Source: Bradyrhizobium frederickii
GTDB taxonomy: Bacteria; Pseudomonadota; Alphaproteobacteria; Rhizobiales; Xanthobacteraceae
Assembly: GCF_004570865.1 (NCBI RefSeq)
Contig: NZ_SPQS01000005.1
Location: 339,237 to 403,236, forward strand
Direction of reading: 5' to 3'
Length of the DNA: 64,000 nucleotides
The position numbers were made by a program, and so were the translations under genes. Below the pieces are notes generated by a model. It was given only the letters and a program-made list of their open reading frames with translations. It was not told the DNA's origin and did no database searches. How positions within the stretch are numbered: the stretch's first letter is position 1; every line of letters begins with the position of its first letter. Positions 8,220 to 17,181 of the stretch are shown here, piece after piece.

Positions 8220-8963
8220 ATGCACACGATCGTACTGGCCACCCAAAAGGGTGGTAGCGGCAAGAGCACGCTTGCCGTCGGCCTCGCGCTCGCGGCCAAG
8301 CAGGCCGGCTTCACCGTCCGCCTGATCGAGACCGACCCGCAGGGCACCCTGTCCAACTGGCAGCGCCGCCGCACCGCCGATGATGTCGTCGTCGAGCCGA
8401 TCTACCATGCCGCCGACATCGAGCCGCGCCTGAAGATGCTGGCTGACAGCGGCCTGCAGCTCGCGATCGTCGACACCGCCGCCGGCCTGTCCGCCGCCAC
8501 CACCGCTGCGATCCGCCATTCCAATCTCTGCCTGATCCCGGCCCGCCCGAGCGTCGCCGACATCGAGGCGACGGCCTCGACGCTCAGCGTCGCGCGCGCC
8601 TGGAAGCGGCCCTACAGCTTCGTGCTCAACCAGACGCCGATCCGGGGCCAGCGCATCGACAACGCCGCTGGCGCGCTCGCCGAGGAAGCTTCGCTCGATC
8701 TCGCTGAGGTGCTCGCGCGCCCGCTGATCGTGATGCGCAATGATCATCAGGATTCGCTCGCCAGCGGTCTTGCCGTGAGCGAATTCGCGCCGAACGGCAA
8801 GTCTGCGGACGAGATCCGCGGCCTCTGGTGCTGGATCGCGGCCCGGCTCGAGCTTGACGCCACGATCAATGTCCTGATCGACCGGGTGATGTCGGCCGCG
8901 GACGGCATGCTGCATGTCGCCGCCGATCTTGCGGCGGACGAGACCACGACACTGGCGTCCTGA
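8220..8963 (+). CDS. Orphan ParA/MinD-family ATPase
   Basis: A 247-residue deviant-Walker ATPase. It has Walker A KGGSGKST at residues 10-17, switch I-like DPQGTLSNW and Walker B LQLAIVDTAAG. No parB-like gene or parS cluster is adjacent, so it is not a chromosome-partition pair. Orphan ParA proteins of this kind position cargo such as chemoreceptors, division proteins or storage granules, or act in plasmid-derived loci. It stands alone between a repeat and the convergent mutM. Cargo unknown. Confidence 0.88.
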   Translation: MHTIVLATQKGGSGKSTLAVGLALAAKQAGFTVRLIETDPQGTLSNWQRRRTADDVVVEPIYHAADIEPRLKMLADSGLQLAIVDTAAGLSAATTAAIRHSNLCLIPARPSVADIEATASTLSVARAWKRPYSFVLNQTPIRGQRIDNAAGALAEEASLDLAEVLARPLIVMRNDHQDSLASGLAVSEFAPNGKSADEIRGLWCWIAARLELDATINVLIDRVMSAADGMLHVAADLAADETTTLAS

Positions 8964-9093
8964 GCGGGGCGATCGCTCGGACGGCAGCCGGCCCTTCACC
9001 ATCCGAAGGGCCCCAGCGACGAAGCAATCCAGGCTCTTCCTCGGAAAGAATCTGGATTGTTTCGCTGCGCTCCATCTGGGCTACGGCACTACC

Positions 9094-9993
9094 TCACTTC
9101 TGACATTTCGGACACCAGAACGTCGATCGTCCGTTCTGCGTAAACCGCTTGATCGTGCCGCCGCAGCCCGGCGTCGTACATTTCTCGCCCTCGCGGTCAT
9201 AGACCTTGAACGAGTGTTGGAAATAGCCGAGCTCGCCGGAGGTCTGGCGATGATCGCGCAGACTGGATCCGCCGGCCTTGATGGCATCGTTCAGCACAGT
9301 GTGAATCGCGCCGACCAGTCGCTTGGCATGATCGGTCGGCTCGCCCCCGCCGACGCCCTTGCGGCCCTTGGTCGCGAGCGTCGCGGCGATCCGGCGCGGC
9401 GACAGATGCGAGCGATGCAGCGCCTCGCAGACATAGATGTTGCCGAGCCCGGCAACCACGCGCTGGTCGAGCAGCGCCGCCTTCAGGCTGGTGGTCTTGC
9501 CGGCGCAGGCCCGCGCCAGCATCGCGGCGTCGAATTCGTTGCCGAGCGGCTCGGGACCGAGCCCGCGCAGCAACGGCTCGTCTTCGAGCGCGTTGCGCGC
9601 TATCACTTTCATGTAGCCGAAGCGGCGCGGATCGTTGAACACGATGTCGGCGCCGGAGGACATCCGAAACAACACGTGGTCATGCGCGGAATCCTTACCC
9701 CGCGGATAGTGAAATTCGCCGGGCACGGCGTCGTTGTCCGGCTTGATGACACGGAACGAGCCCGACATGCCCAGATGCATCAGCAGCACATCGCCGGAGG
9801 CAAGGTCCGCCATGAGATATTTTGCCCGGCGGCCGAGCCCCGTGACGACCTGCCCCTGCAGCCGGGCGACGAAATCCGGCTGGAACGGAAAGCGCAGGTC
9901 CCGCCGGCGAGCCTCAGCTTTGAGGATCTTTGCGCCCTCCATGACGGGCTGAAGGCCGCGGCGGACGGTCTCGACTTCGGGCAATTCAGGCAT
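9094..9993 (-). CDS. mutM: Formamidopyrimidine-DNA glycosylase MutM (Fpg)
   Basis: A 299-residue base-excision repair glycosylase/AP lyase that removes 8-oxoguanine and formamidopyrimidines. It begins [14 protein letters not shown]: after Met removal, the catalytic Pro and Glu are at the N-terminus. The H2TH region is in [20 protein letters not shown]. The C-terminal zinc finger has four Cys (CTTPGC and CPKC) and ends in the typical KCQK. It diverges from ubiE, a common alphaproteobacterial arrangement. Confidence 0.97.
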   Translation of the reverse strand: MPELPEVETVRRGLQPVMEGAKILKAEARRRDLRFPFQPDFVARLQGQVVTGLGRRAKYLMADLASGDVLLMHLGMSGSFRVIKPDNDAVPGEFHYPRGKDSAHDHVLFRMSSGADIVFNDPRRFGYMKVIARNALEDEPLLRGLGPEPLGNEFDAAMLARACAGKTTSLKAALLDQRVVAGLGNIYVCEALHRSHLSPRRIAATLATKGRKGVGGGEPTDHAKRLVGAIHTVLNDAIKAGGSSLRDHRQTSGELGYFQHSFKVYDREGEKCTTPGCGGTIKRFTQNGRSTFWCPKCQK

Positions 9994-10074
9994 GGTCAGG
10001 CATTCACCTTATGAGGGCGGTGTGATAGCGCCATTGCGGCGGGCGCGCTATGGTCCGCCCAGTGGAGTAGAGTA

Positions 10075-10836
10075 ATGGATCGGCCGGGCGAAACCACGCA
10101 TTTTGGCTTCAAAGACGTCCCTCTCGGGGACAAGCAGACGCTGGTGAACGACGTGTTTCACAGCGTGGCGTCGCGCTATGATCTGATGAACGACCTGATG
10201 TCCGGCGGCCTGCACCGGGTCTGGAAGGACATCATGATCGCGGCGCTCGACCCGCCCAGAAGCGACCGGCCGTTCGCATTGCTCGACGTCGCCGGCGGCA
10301 CCGGCGACATCTCGTTCCGCGCCGCCAAGGCCGCGGGTACCGGCTTCCATGCCACCGTCTGCGACATCAACGCGGACATGCTGGCGGTGGGCCGCGAGCG
10401 CGCCGTCAGGCGGCATCTCGAAACCCGGGTGGATTTCGTCGAAGGCAATGCCGAAGCGCTTGGCTTCGCCGACCGCAGCTTCGACGCCTATACGATCGCT
10501 TTCGGCATTCGCAACGTGCCCCGGATCGATCTGGCGCTACGCGAGGCCTATCGCGTGCTCAAGCCCGGCAGCCGCTTCCTCTGCCTGGAATTCTCCACCG
10601 TCGAGATCCCCGGGCTCGATCGCCTCTATGACCTGTTCTCGTTCAAGGTGATCCCGCCGCTCGGCCGCATGATCACGGGCGATGCCGAATCCTACCAATA
10701 TCTCGTCGAATCGATCCGCAAGTTTCCGAAGCCGAACGCCTTCGCCGACATGATCCGCGACGCCGGCTTTTCCCGCGTCAGCTGGCAGACATTGTCCGGC
10801 GGCATCGTCGCACTGCATTCGGGCTGGCGTTTGTGA
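10075..10836 (+). CDS. ubiE: Ubiquinone/menaquinone C-methyltransferase UbiE
   Basis: A 253-residue SAM-dependent class I methyltransferase that C-methylates the benzoquinol ring in ubiquinone synthesis. The SAM motif is [12 protein letters not shown]. UbiE signature segments are [19 protein letters not shown] near the N-terminus and [14 protein letters not shown]. It overlaps ubiB by four bases (GTGA), which suggests translational coupling and one transcript. Confidence 0.97.
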   Translation: MDRPGETTHFGFKDVPLGDKQTLVNDVFHSVASRYDLMNDLMSGGLHRVWKDIMIAALDPPRSDRPFALLDVAGGTGDISFRAAKAAGTGFHATVCDINADMLAVGRERAVRRHLETRVDFVEGNAEALGFADRSFDAYTIAFGIRNVPRIDLALREAYRVLKPGSRFLCLEFSTVEIPGLDRLYDLFSFKVIPPLGRMITGDAESYQYLVESIRKFPKPNAFADMIRDAGFSRVSWQTLSGGIVALHSGWRL

Positions 10837-12407
10837 TCTCTGCCTTCACCCACATTTCGCGCCTGATCCGCGCCGCGTTCGTGTTTGCGCGCGAGGGCGT
10901 GTTCGGTTCGGTCGATCCGAGCCTGGTGCCGCCGCCGGGACAACTCGCGCTGAAGCTGGCGCGCCTCGTCGAGCGGCGCGGCGTCAAGCACGGCCCACGA
11001 ATCTCGCGCGCGCTGACGCGGATGGGCCCGGCCTATCTCAAGCTCGGACAATTCCTGGCCACGCGTCCCGACGTCGTCGGCGTCATCATGGCCCGCGACC
11101 TCGAAAGCCTGCAGGATCGCCTGCCGCCGTTTCCGCAGGACGAAGCCGAGGCCGCCATCGCGACGTCGCTGGAGCGGCCGCTGAAGGACATCTTCGTGAG
11201 CTTCGGGCCGGCCGTCGCGGCCGCCTCGATCGCGCAGGTGCATCGCGGCGAAGTCCTGCATGACGGCATCCGCAAGTCGGTCGCGGTCAAGGTGCTTCGG
11301 CCGAACGTCGCCGCGCGTTTCCGCCGCGATCTCTCCGACTTCTTCTTCGTCGCATACAAGGCCGAGACCTACTCGGCGGAAGCGCGGCGGCTGCGCCTGA
11401 TCGAAGTCATCAACACCATGTCGCGCTCGGTCGCCATGGAGATGGACCTGCGGCTGGAGGCGGCTGCGCTGTCGGAGATGGCGGAGAACACGCGCGACGA
11501 TCCCGACTTCCGCGTGCCGAGCGTCGACTGGGATCGCACCACGCACAACGTGCTGACGATGGAATGGATCGACGGCATCGCGCTGAACGATCACAAGCGC
11601 CTTGCAGAGGCGCGGGTCGACCTGCCCGATCTCGGCCGCAAGGTGATCCAGAGTTTTCTGCGCCACGCGCTGCGCGACGGTTTCTTCCACGCCGACATGC
11701 ATCCGGGCAATCTGTTCCTCGATGACGCCGGCCGTCTCGTCGCGGTCGATTTCGGCATCATGGGCCGGCTCGGCATGAAGGAGCGGCGCTTCCTCGCCGA
11801 AATCCTGCTCGGCTTCATCACCCGGGATTATCGCCGCGTCGCCGAGGTGCATTTCGAGGCGGGCTACGTGCCCGCGCATCACTCGGTCGAGAATTTCGCG
11901 CAAGCCATCCGCGCCATCGGCGAGCCGATCCACAATCGCACGGCGGAAGAGATCTCGATGGCGCGGCTGCTGACGCTGCTGCTCGAGGTCACCGGCCTGT
12001 TCGACATGAGGACGCGGCCCGAGCTGATCCTGCTCCAGAAGACCATGGTCGTGGTCGAAGGCGTGGCGCGCGGCTTCGATCCCAGGCTCGACATCTGGAA
12101 GGTCGCCGACCCTGTGGTGCGCGAATGGATCGAGCGCAATCTCGGACCCGTAGGCCGGGTGCAGGGCGCGCTCGCCGGGACCGGGGACATTGCGCGCGTG
12201 CTGATGCGCCTGCCGGAGATCGCCGAGCGATCGGTGAAGGTGCTTGAGCAGCTCGAAACCATGACGCGGGACGGCATCAGGCTGTCGCCGGAGAGCATCG
12301 CAGCGATGGGCCGTAGCGAGGGGCGCAAGAACCGTTGGCGCACCGTCGCGCTCTGGATCATCGCCGCAACTTTCATCGGTATCCTGATCGCCGTCCGGAA
12401 TTTGTGA
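10833..12407 (+). CDS. ubiB: Ubiquinone biosynthesis accessory kinase-like protein UbiB
   Basis: A 524-residue ABC1/ADCK-family atypical kinase/ATPase required for ubiquinone synthesis, probably membrane-associated. It has the family KxGQ motif ([15 protein letters not shown]), the kinase-like active site [14 protein letters not shown] and [12 protein letters not shown], and a C-terminal transmembrane segment (about residues 500-520, [17 protein letters not shown]). It starts at GTG 10833 within the ubiE stop. Its TGA stop is part of the first inverted repeat upstream of coaBC. Confidence 0.96.
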   Translation: MISAFTHISRLIRAAFVFAREGVFGSVDPSLVPPPGQLALKLARLVERRGVKHGPRISRALTRMGPAYLKLGQFLATRPDVVGVIMARDLESLQDRLPPFPQDEAEAAIATSLERPLKDIFVSFGPAVAAASIAQVHRGEVLHDGIRKSVAVKVLRPNVAARFRRDLSDFFFVAYKAETYSAEARRLRLIEVINTMSRSVAMEMDLRLEAAALSEMAENTRDDPDFRVPSVDWDRTTHNVLTMEWIDGIALNDHKRLAEARVDLPDLGRKVIQSFLRHALRDGFFHADMHPGNLFLDDAGRLVAVDFGIMGRLGMKERRFLAEILLGFITRDYRRVAEVHFEAGYVPAHHSVENFAQAIRAIGEPIHNRTAEEISMARLLTLLLEVTGLFDMRTRPELILLQKTMVVVEGVARGFDPRLDIWKVADPVVREWIERNLGPVGRVQGALAGTGDIARVLMRLPEIAERSVKVLEQLETMTRDGIRLSPESIAAMGRSEGRKNRWRTVALWIIAATFIGILIAVRNL

Positions 12408-12422
12408 TTGCATTGCAATCAC
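12404..12422. promoter_or_regulatory. Perfect inverted repeat, putative operator 1 of coaBC
   Basis: GTGATTGCA-T-TGCAATCAC is a perfect 9-1-9 palindrome overlapping the ubiB stop codon. Its half-site TGATTGC matches that of the second palindrome (TGATAGC). The centres are 23 bases apart, about two helical turns. It lies 42 bases upstream of a start codon whose protein begins with a ribbon-helix-helix DNA-binding domain. Confidence 0.7.
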
Positions 12423-12426
12423 TCGG

Positions 12427-12445
12427 ATGATAGCATCGCTATCAT
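12427..12445. promoter_or_regulatory. Perfect inverted repeat, putative operator 2 of coaBC
   Basis: ATGATAGC-ATC-GCTATCAT is a perfect 8-3-8 palindrome ending 18 bases before the coaBC start codon. The half-site TGATAGCA equals the one I recall for gonococcal FitA (TGCTATCA / TGATAGCA). The inner halves of the two palindromes, TGCAATCA and TGATAGCA, also form a facing pair 6 bases apart. TATCAT (12440-12445) could be a -10 element, so binding would repress. Confidence 0.7.
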
Positions 12446-12463
12446 TCCGTGCTGGAGGGCGCC

Positions 12464-13915
12464 GTGGCAAGCCTGACCATCCGCAAGCTCGACGACACCG
12501 TCAAAACCTATTTGCGGCTGCGCTCGGCCAAGAATCGCAGATCGGTCGAGGAAGAGGTCCGGGTCATCCTGCGAGAGCTGATCGAGGGCCGCGAGGAGCC
12601 GCTGACGCCGTTCTCGGCGCCGCCAACAGCATCCACTGCCCCGACGCCGCAGCGCACCGGAGCGATTCCCGAGGCCAGCGTCACCCTGATCATCGGCGGC
12701 GGCATCGCGGCCTATAAATCGCTGGACCTGATCCGCCGGCTGAAGGAGCGCCGCATCGAGGTCCGCTGTGTGCTGACCAAGGCGGCACAGCAGTTCGTCA
12801 CGCCGCTGGCGGCGAGCGCGCTGTCGCATGAGCGCGTCTATACCGACCTGTTCGACCCCCAGAGCGAGTTCGACGCCGGACACATTCGCCTCGCGCGCGA
12901 CTGCGACCTGATCGTGGTGGCGCCGGCCACCGCCGACCTGATGGCGAAGATGGCCAATGGCCATGCCGACGATCTCGCCAGCGCCATCCTGCTTGCGACC
13001 AACCGCAAGGTGCTGCTGGCGCCGGCGATGAATCCGCTGATGTGGAGCAATGCGGCCACGCGCCGCAATGTCACCCAGCTTCAGCGCGACGGCGTGGTGC
13101 TGATTGGGCCCAATTCCGGCGAGATGGCGGAGGCGGGGGAGGCCGGCGTCGGCCGGATGTCCGAGGCGATCGAGATCGCCAATGCCGCCGAGCGGCTGCT
13201 GCGGCCGCCGGTGCCAAAGCCGCTCGCCGGCAAGCGCGTGCTGATCACCGCAGGCCCCACGCACGAACCGATCGATCCGGTGCGCTACATCGCCAACCGC
13301 TCCTCCGGCAAGCAGGGCTTTGCCATTGCCGCGGCCGCGCAGGCCGCCGGCGCCGAGGTGATCCTGGTGAGCGGCCCGGTCGATCTCGGCGATCCCGCCG
13401 GCGTCACCGTCAAGCATGTCGAATCGGCGCGGCAGATGCTGGAGCAGGTGCAGGCCGCGCTGCCCGCCGACATCGCTATCTTCGCCGCCGCGGTCGCCGA
13501 TTGGCGCGTCGCCAATGAGGGCGAGCAGAAGCTGAAGAAGACGTCCGCCGGCATGCCGCCGCTGCAACTGGTCGAGAACCCCGACATCCTCGCCACGATC
13601 TCCAAGCTGACCGACAAGCGCCCGCCGCTGGTGATCGGCTTTGCCGCCGAGACCGAGCACCTCATCGACAACGCCAAGTCCAAGCTTGCGCGCAAGGGCT
13701 GCGACTGGATCGTCGCCAACGACGTCTCGCCCGCCACCGGCGTGATGGGCGGTGACCGCAACACGGTGCATTTGATCAGCCGCAAGAATGGTGAGAAGGA
13801 CGGCGAGATTACAGTTGATTCCTGGCCGGTGATGACCAAGGAACAGGTCGCCATCGAGCTGGTCGCGCATGTTGCGAAAACCGTGAGCGGCAAATTTCTG
13901 GAGCCGGCATCTTGA
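12464..13915 (+). CDS. coaBC: CoaBC with N-terminal FitA-like ribbon-helix-helix domain
   Basis: A 483-residue bifunctional phosphopantothenate-cysteine ligase / phosphopantothenoylcysteine decarboxylase (coenzyme A synthesis, cytosol) with an extra DNA-binding head. Residues 1-45 are a FitA/StbC-type ribbon-helix-helix: strand MASLTIRKL, helices [17 protein letters not shown] and [17 protein letters not shown] Pro/Thr-rich linker (46-71) follows. CoaC has GGGIAAYK and PAMNPLMW (187-194); CoaB has NRSSGKQG and AVADWRV. The segment [18 protein letters not shown] (215-232) has no Cys where E. coli Dfp has Cys158. GTG 12464 is chosen because GGAGG lies 5 bases upstream and the domain begins exactly there; a GTG at 12449 lies upstream of that ribosome site. 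It overlaps dut. Confidence 0.93.
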   Translation: MASLTIRKLDDTVKTYLRLRSAKNRRSVEEEVRVILRELIEGREEPLTPFSAPPTASTAPTPQRTGAIPEASVTLIIGGGIAAYKSLDLIRRLKERRIEVRCVLTKAAQQFVTPLAASALSHERVYTDLFDPQSEFDAGHIRLARDCDLIVVAPATADLMAKMANGHADDLASAILLATNRKVLLAPAMNPLMWSNAATRRNVTQLQRDGVVLIGPNSGEMAEAGEAGVGRMSEAIEIANAAERLLRPPVPKPLAGKRVLITAGPTHEPIDPVRYIANRSSGKQGFAIAAAAQAAGAEVILVSGPVDLGDPAGVTVKHVESARQMLEQVQAALPADIAIFAAAVADWRVANEGEQKLKKTSAGMPPLQLVENPDILATISKLTDKRPPLVIGFAAETEHLIDNAKSKLARKGCDWIVANDVSPATGVMGGDRNTVHLISRKNGEKDGEITVDSWPVMTKEQVAIELVAHVAKTVSGKFLEPAS

Positions 13916-14370
13916 GCACTGAGGTCACCGTCGAACTGCAGCAACTGGCCCATGCCGACGGCCTGCCATTGCCGGCCTATCAGACTATGGAGGCCGCCGG
14001 GCTCGATTTGATGGCGGCGGTGGCGGACAGCGCGCCGCTGACGCTCGCGCCCGGCCAATACGCGCTGGTGCCGACGGGGCTTGCGATCGCCTTGCCGCCC
14101 GGGCACGAGGCGCAGGTGCGGCCGCGATCGGGACTCGCCGCCAAGCACGGAGTCACCGTGCTGAACTCGCCGGGCACGATCGACGCGGACTATCGCGGCG
14201 AGATCAAGGTGATCCTGATCAATCACGGCGCGGCACCGTTCGTGATCAAGCGCGGCGAGCGCATCGCCCAGATGGTGATCGCGCCCGTGGTGCAGGCCGC
14301 GCTGGTTCCCGTCGCCACCTTGTCGGCCACCGATCGCGGCGCCGGCGGCTTCGGCTCGACCGGCCGCTGA
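13912..14370 (+). CDS. dut: dUTP diphosphatase Dut
   Basis: A 152-residue trimeric dUTPase hydrolysing dUTP to dUMP and pyrophosphate, which keeps uracil out of DNA and supplies dTMP synthesis. All five motifs are visible: [43 protein letters not shown] and the C-terminal arm [12 protein letters not shown]. It begins at TTG 13912 inside the coaBC stop (TTGA overlap), so it is probably translated by coupling and shares coaBC control. The coaBC-dut pairing is widespread in proteobacteria. Confidence 0.97.
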   Translation: MSTEVTVELQQLAHADGLPLPAYQTMEAAGLDLMAAVADSAPLTLAPGQYALVPTGLAIALPPGHEAQVRPRSGLAAKHGVTVLNSPGTIDADYRGEIKVILINHGAAPFVIKRGERIAQMVIAPVVQAALVPVATLSATDRGAGGFGSTGR

Positions 14371-14390
14371 TACAGCCGCGAGTTGGCTTC

Positions 14391-14465
14391 ACCTCTCCCG
14401 CTTGCGGGAGAGGTCGCGGAGCGAAGCGACGCGGGTGAGGGCTCTTGCCTCTGGGGGCGCCCCAT
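14391..14465. repeat. Hairpin repeat, CTCTCCCGC family
   Basis: A perfect hairpin ACCTCTCCCGC / GCGGGAGAGGT (14391-14414) is followed by GCGGAGCGAAGCGACGCGGG. Relatives occur at 44712-44828. It may double as a transcription end after dut, although no T tract follows. The remaining 14466-14676 shows nothing I recognise beyond the divL leader. Confidence 0.65.
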
Positions 14466-14676
14466 TGCGGAGATTGCCCGCTAACACACGGCAATCTCAG
14501 CCGAATCATCCCGAAGAAATACGTGATGGGGAACACCGCCGCCCGCATTTTTTAGGGGCCATCTTTACGTTCACGATCTGGACTCTTACCGGCGGAGTCA
14601 CGGTGAGAGTATTGTCTTTTGATTCGCGCGCGACGGGGGTTCGCCGCGCGCAAATTCGTGCGGTCTTGGGGCAACT

Positions 14677-17181
14677 ATGTCAGGCGTGATCGTGTCGATA
14701 CGTCGGACGCTGCTGTCGTGCACATCGCTTGCGCGCAACGGCTTGTTGGGAGGCGCTCTCGCAGCGCTGCTGCCGGCTGCGCCGGCCGAGGCCGCCGACC
14801 TCATCGACACCCTCTCCATCATGCTGGATTTCAACCGGCAGGAACTCGCGGTGCTCGCCACCGCGCTGGCTCTGCTCGGCTTCTCGGTGATGGCCGCGAT
14901 CCTGTTGATGCGCACGCGGGTGCGGACGGCGAAGAACGAGGCGCGGCTGCGCGCCCGAATCGGGGAACTCCAGCTCCAGGCCGACCGCTTCGGCGCGCTG
15001 CTGTTCGCCGAGCCGCAGATTCTGATCTCCTGGCCGGCCGGCGACAATCGCGCCCAGATCTCCGGCGACATCTCCATGGTGCTGCCGCGCGATTCTTCGC
15101 CGCAACGCGTGCTCGCATTCGGAACCTGGCTGCCGCCGGAACCCGCGCTGCAGATGGACCATGCGGTCGACGCCCTGCGTGACCGCGGCGACGGGTTCCA
15201 GCTGACGCTGAGCACCGCGCACGGCCATACGCTGGAAGCGATCGGCCGCGCCATCGGCGGCCAGGCCATCGTCCGGATTCGCGAACTTTCGGGGCTGCGC
15301 CGCGAGCTGGCCGAGACCCATCTGCGCTATAACGCGCTCTCCGACGAGACCGAGATGCTGCGCGGCTTTGCCGCCGCCGCACCCTGGCCGATCTGGGCCA
15401 AGGGCGAGAACGGCGCGCTGACCTACGCCAACCCCGCCTATGTCCGTGCGACCGAGGCGAACAGCGTCACCGACGCGCAGGAGCGCAAGCTCGAGCTGCT
15501 CGACAGCGCCGACCGCACCGCGATGGAGCGGGGCCTGAAAGAGGCGGCCAATTTCAACGCGCGGTTGCCGATCGTGATCGGCGGCGAGCGCCGTATTTAC
15601 GACGTGCGCGCCGTCAATGTCGGCAGCGGCAGCGTCGGCGTCGCTATCGATGCCAGCGAGGCGGATGGGCTCAGCGCGGCGCTGGTGCGCATGGCCGAGG
15701 CGCATCGCCGCACGCTCGACCAGCTCTCCTCCGGCGTGGCCGTGTTCGACGGCCAGCGTCGCCTGGCCTTCTACAACGATTCCTACCGCCGGCTGTGGGA
15801 CCTCGACCGCAGCTTCCTCGACGCCCATCCGGACGATTCCAGCGTGCTCGACCAGCTCCGCGCCGCGCGCAAGCTGCCGGAGCAGCCGGACTTCCGGGCC
15901 TGGAAGGCCAAGCTGCACGAAGCCTATCGCGCGGTCGAGACCGCGAAGGAGACCTGGTATCTGCCCGACGGCCGCGCGCTCTCGGTCGTCACCACGCCGA
16001 ACCCGGAAGGCGGCGTCACCTATCTGTTCGACGACGTCACCGAGAGCCTCGACCTCGCCCGCCGCTTCGACGGCCTGATCCGCGTCCAGCGCGAGACCCT
16101 GGACAGCCTCGCCGAGGGCGTCGCGGTGTTCGGCAGCAACGGCAAGGCGCAGCTGTTCAACCCGGCCTTCGTCCGGATGTGGAAGCTGTCGAGCGACGCC
16201 ATGCGCGACGAGCCGCACATCCAGACCGTGGAAGGCTGGTGCCATCAGCTGTTCGACGACCCCGCGGTCTGGCGCCAGATTCGCGAGGCCATCACCTCGA
16301 TCGAGAACCGCGCCGACGTCCCGCTCAAGCTGGAGCGCAAGGACGGCAGCGTGCTCGACGGCATGATCCGCCCACTGCACGACGGCGCCACCATGCTGAC
16401 GTTCCAGGACATCACCGACACCGAGAACGTCGAGCGCGCGCTACGCGAGCGCAACGAGGCGTTGGAGGCCGCCGACCAGATGAAGGTGGATTTCGTCCAC
16501 CACGTCTCCTACGAGCTGCGCTCGCCGCTCACCACCATCATCGGCTTCGCGCATTTCCTCAGCGATCCCTCGACCGGGCCGCTGACGCCGAAACAGGCCG
16601 AATATCTCGACTACGTCACCAAATCGACCAACGCGCTGCTTGCACTCACCAACAACATCCTCGATCTCGCCACCATCGATGCCGGCGCGATGAAGCTGGA
16701 ACTCGGACCCGTCGACGTCAGCAAGGCCATCGAGCTCGCGGCCGAGGGCATCCAGGACCGGCTCGCCACCGACCGCATCCGCCTCAAGGTCGAGATCGCG
16801 CCCGATGTCGGCAGCTTCGTCGGCGACGAGAAGCGCGTGGTGCAGGTGCTCTATAACCTCCTCGCCAACGCCATCGGGTTTTCTCCACAGGATTCCACCG
16901 TCGGCATCAGCGCGCGGCGCACCGAGCGCAGCGTGGTCTTCACCGTGACAGATTCCGGGCCTGGAATACCTGCCGACATGAAGGACAAGGTGTTCAACTG
17001 GTTCGAAAGCCGCTCGCAGGGCTCGCGTCATCGCGGCGCCGGCCTCGGCCTGTCGCTGGTGCGCTCCTTCGTCGAGCTGCATGGCGGCAAGGTACGGGTG
17101 GATTCGATCGTCGGCCGCGGCACGGTCGTGATCTGCGATTTCCCGACCGACCAGGCGGCGCATCGCGACGCCGCCGAATGA
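14677..17181 (+). CDS. divL: Cell-cycle pseudokinase DivL
   Basis: An 834-residue membrane-anchored sensor-kinase homologue. Hydrophobic segments near residues 20-40 and 58-77 are followed by PAS modules (about 225-330, 345-450, 470-585) and a kinase core. The dimerisation helix reads FVHHVSYELRSPLT: Tyr612 replaces the phosphorylatable His, the hallmark of DivL. ATP-lid motifs remain (NLLANAIGF, DSGPGIP, HRGAGLGLSL). In Caulobacter DivL modulates CckA, and through it CtrA phosphorylation, in response to DivK. The family relation is firm; the same wiring here is inferred. It overlaps tsaE-amgK by ATGA. Confidence 0.9.
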   Translation: MSGVIVSIRRTLLSCTSLARNGLLGGALAALLPAAPAEAADLIDTLSIMLDFNRQELAVLATALALLGFSVMAAILLMRTRVRTAKNEARLRARIGELQLQADRFGALLFAEPQILISWPAGDNRAQISGDISMVLPRDSSPQRVLAFGTWLPPEPALQMDHAVDALRDRGDGFQLTLSTAHGHTLEAIGRAIGGQAIVRIRELSGLRRELAETHLRYNALSDETEMLRGFAAAAPWPIWAKGENGALTYANPAYVRATEANSVTDAQERKLELLDSADRTAMERGLKEAANFNARLPIVIGGERRIYDVRAVNVGSGSVGVAIDASEADGLSAALVRMAEAHRRTLDQLSSGVAVFDGQRRLAFYNDSYRRLWDLDRSFLDAHPDDSSVLDQLRAARKLPEQPDFRAWKAKLHEAYRAVETAKETWYLPDGRALSVVTTPNPEGGVTYLFDDVTESLDLARRFDGLIRVQRETLDSLAEGVAVFGSNGKAQLFNPAFVRMWKLSSDAMRDEPHIQTVEGWCHQLFDDPAVWRQIREAITSIENRADVPLKLERKDGSVLDGMIRPLHDGATMLTFQDITDTENVERALRERNEALEAADQMKVDFVHHVSYELRSPLTTIIGFAHFLSDPSTGPLTPKQAEYLDYVTKSTNALLALTNNILDLATIDAGAMKLELGPVDVSKAIELAAEGIQDRLATDRIRLKVEIAPDVGSFVGDEKRVVQVLYNLLANAIGFSPQDSTVGISARRTERSVVFTVTDSGPGIPADMKDKVFNWFESRSQGSRHRGAGLGLSLVRSFVELHGGKVRVDSIVGRGTVVICDFPTDQAAHRDAAE

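Noticed and set aside
12449..12463. GTG 12449 as coaBC start
   Set aside because: It lies before the GGAGG ribosome site and would put 5 residues ahead of the canonical MASLTIRKL start of the RHH domain.
12419..13870. Long minus-strand ORF opposite coaBC, and similar antisense ORFs at 10692-12470, 14680-16380, 20262-21815 and 21846-23435
   Set aside because: High GC keeps antisense frames open; none shows domain motifs, while the plus-strand genes have full family signatures.
12404..13915. A complete toxin-antitoxin module at the FitA-like domain
   Set aside because: No PIN-domain (VapC/FitB) ORF is found on either strand near it; the domain is fused in frame to CoaBC and followed by dut.
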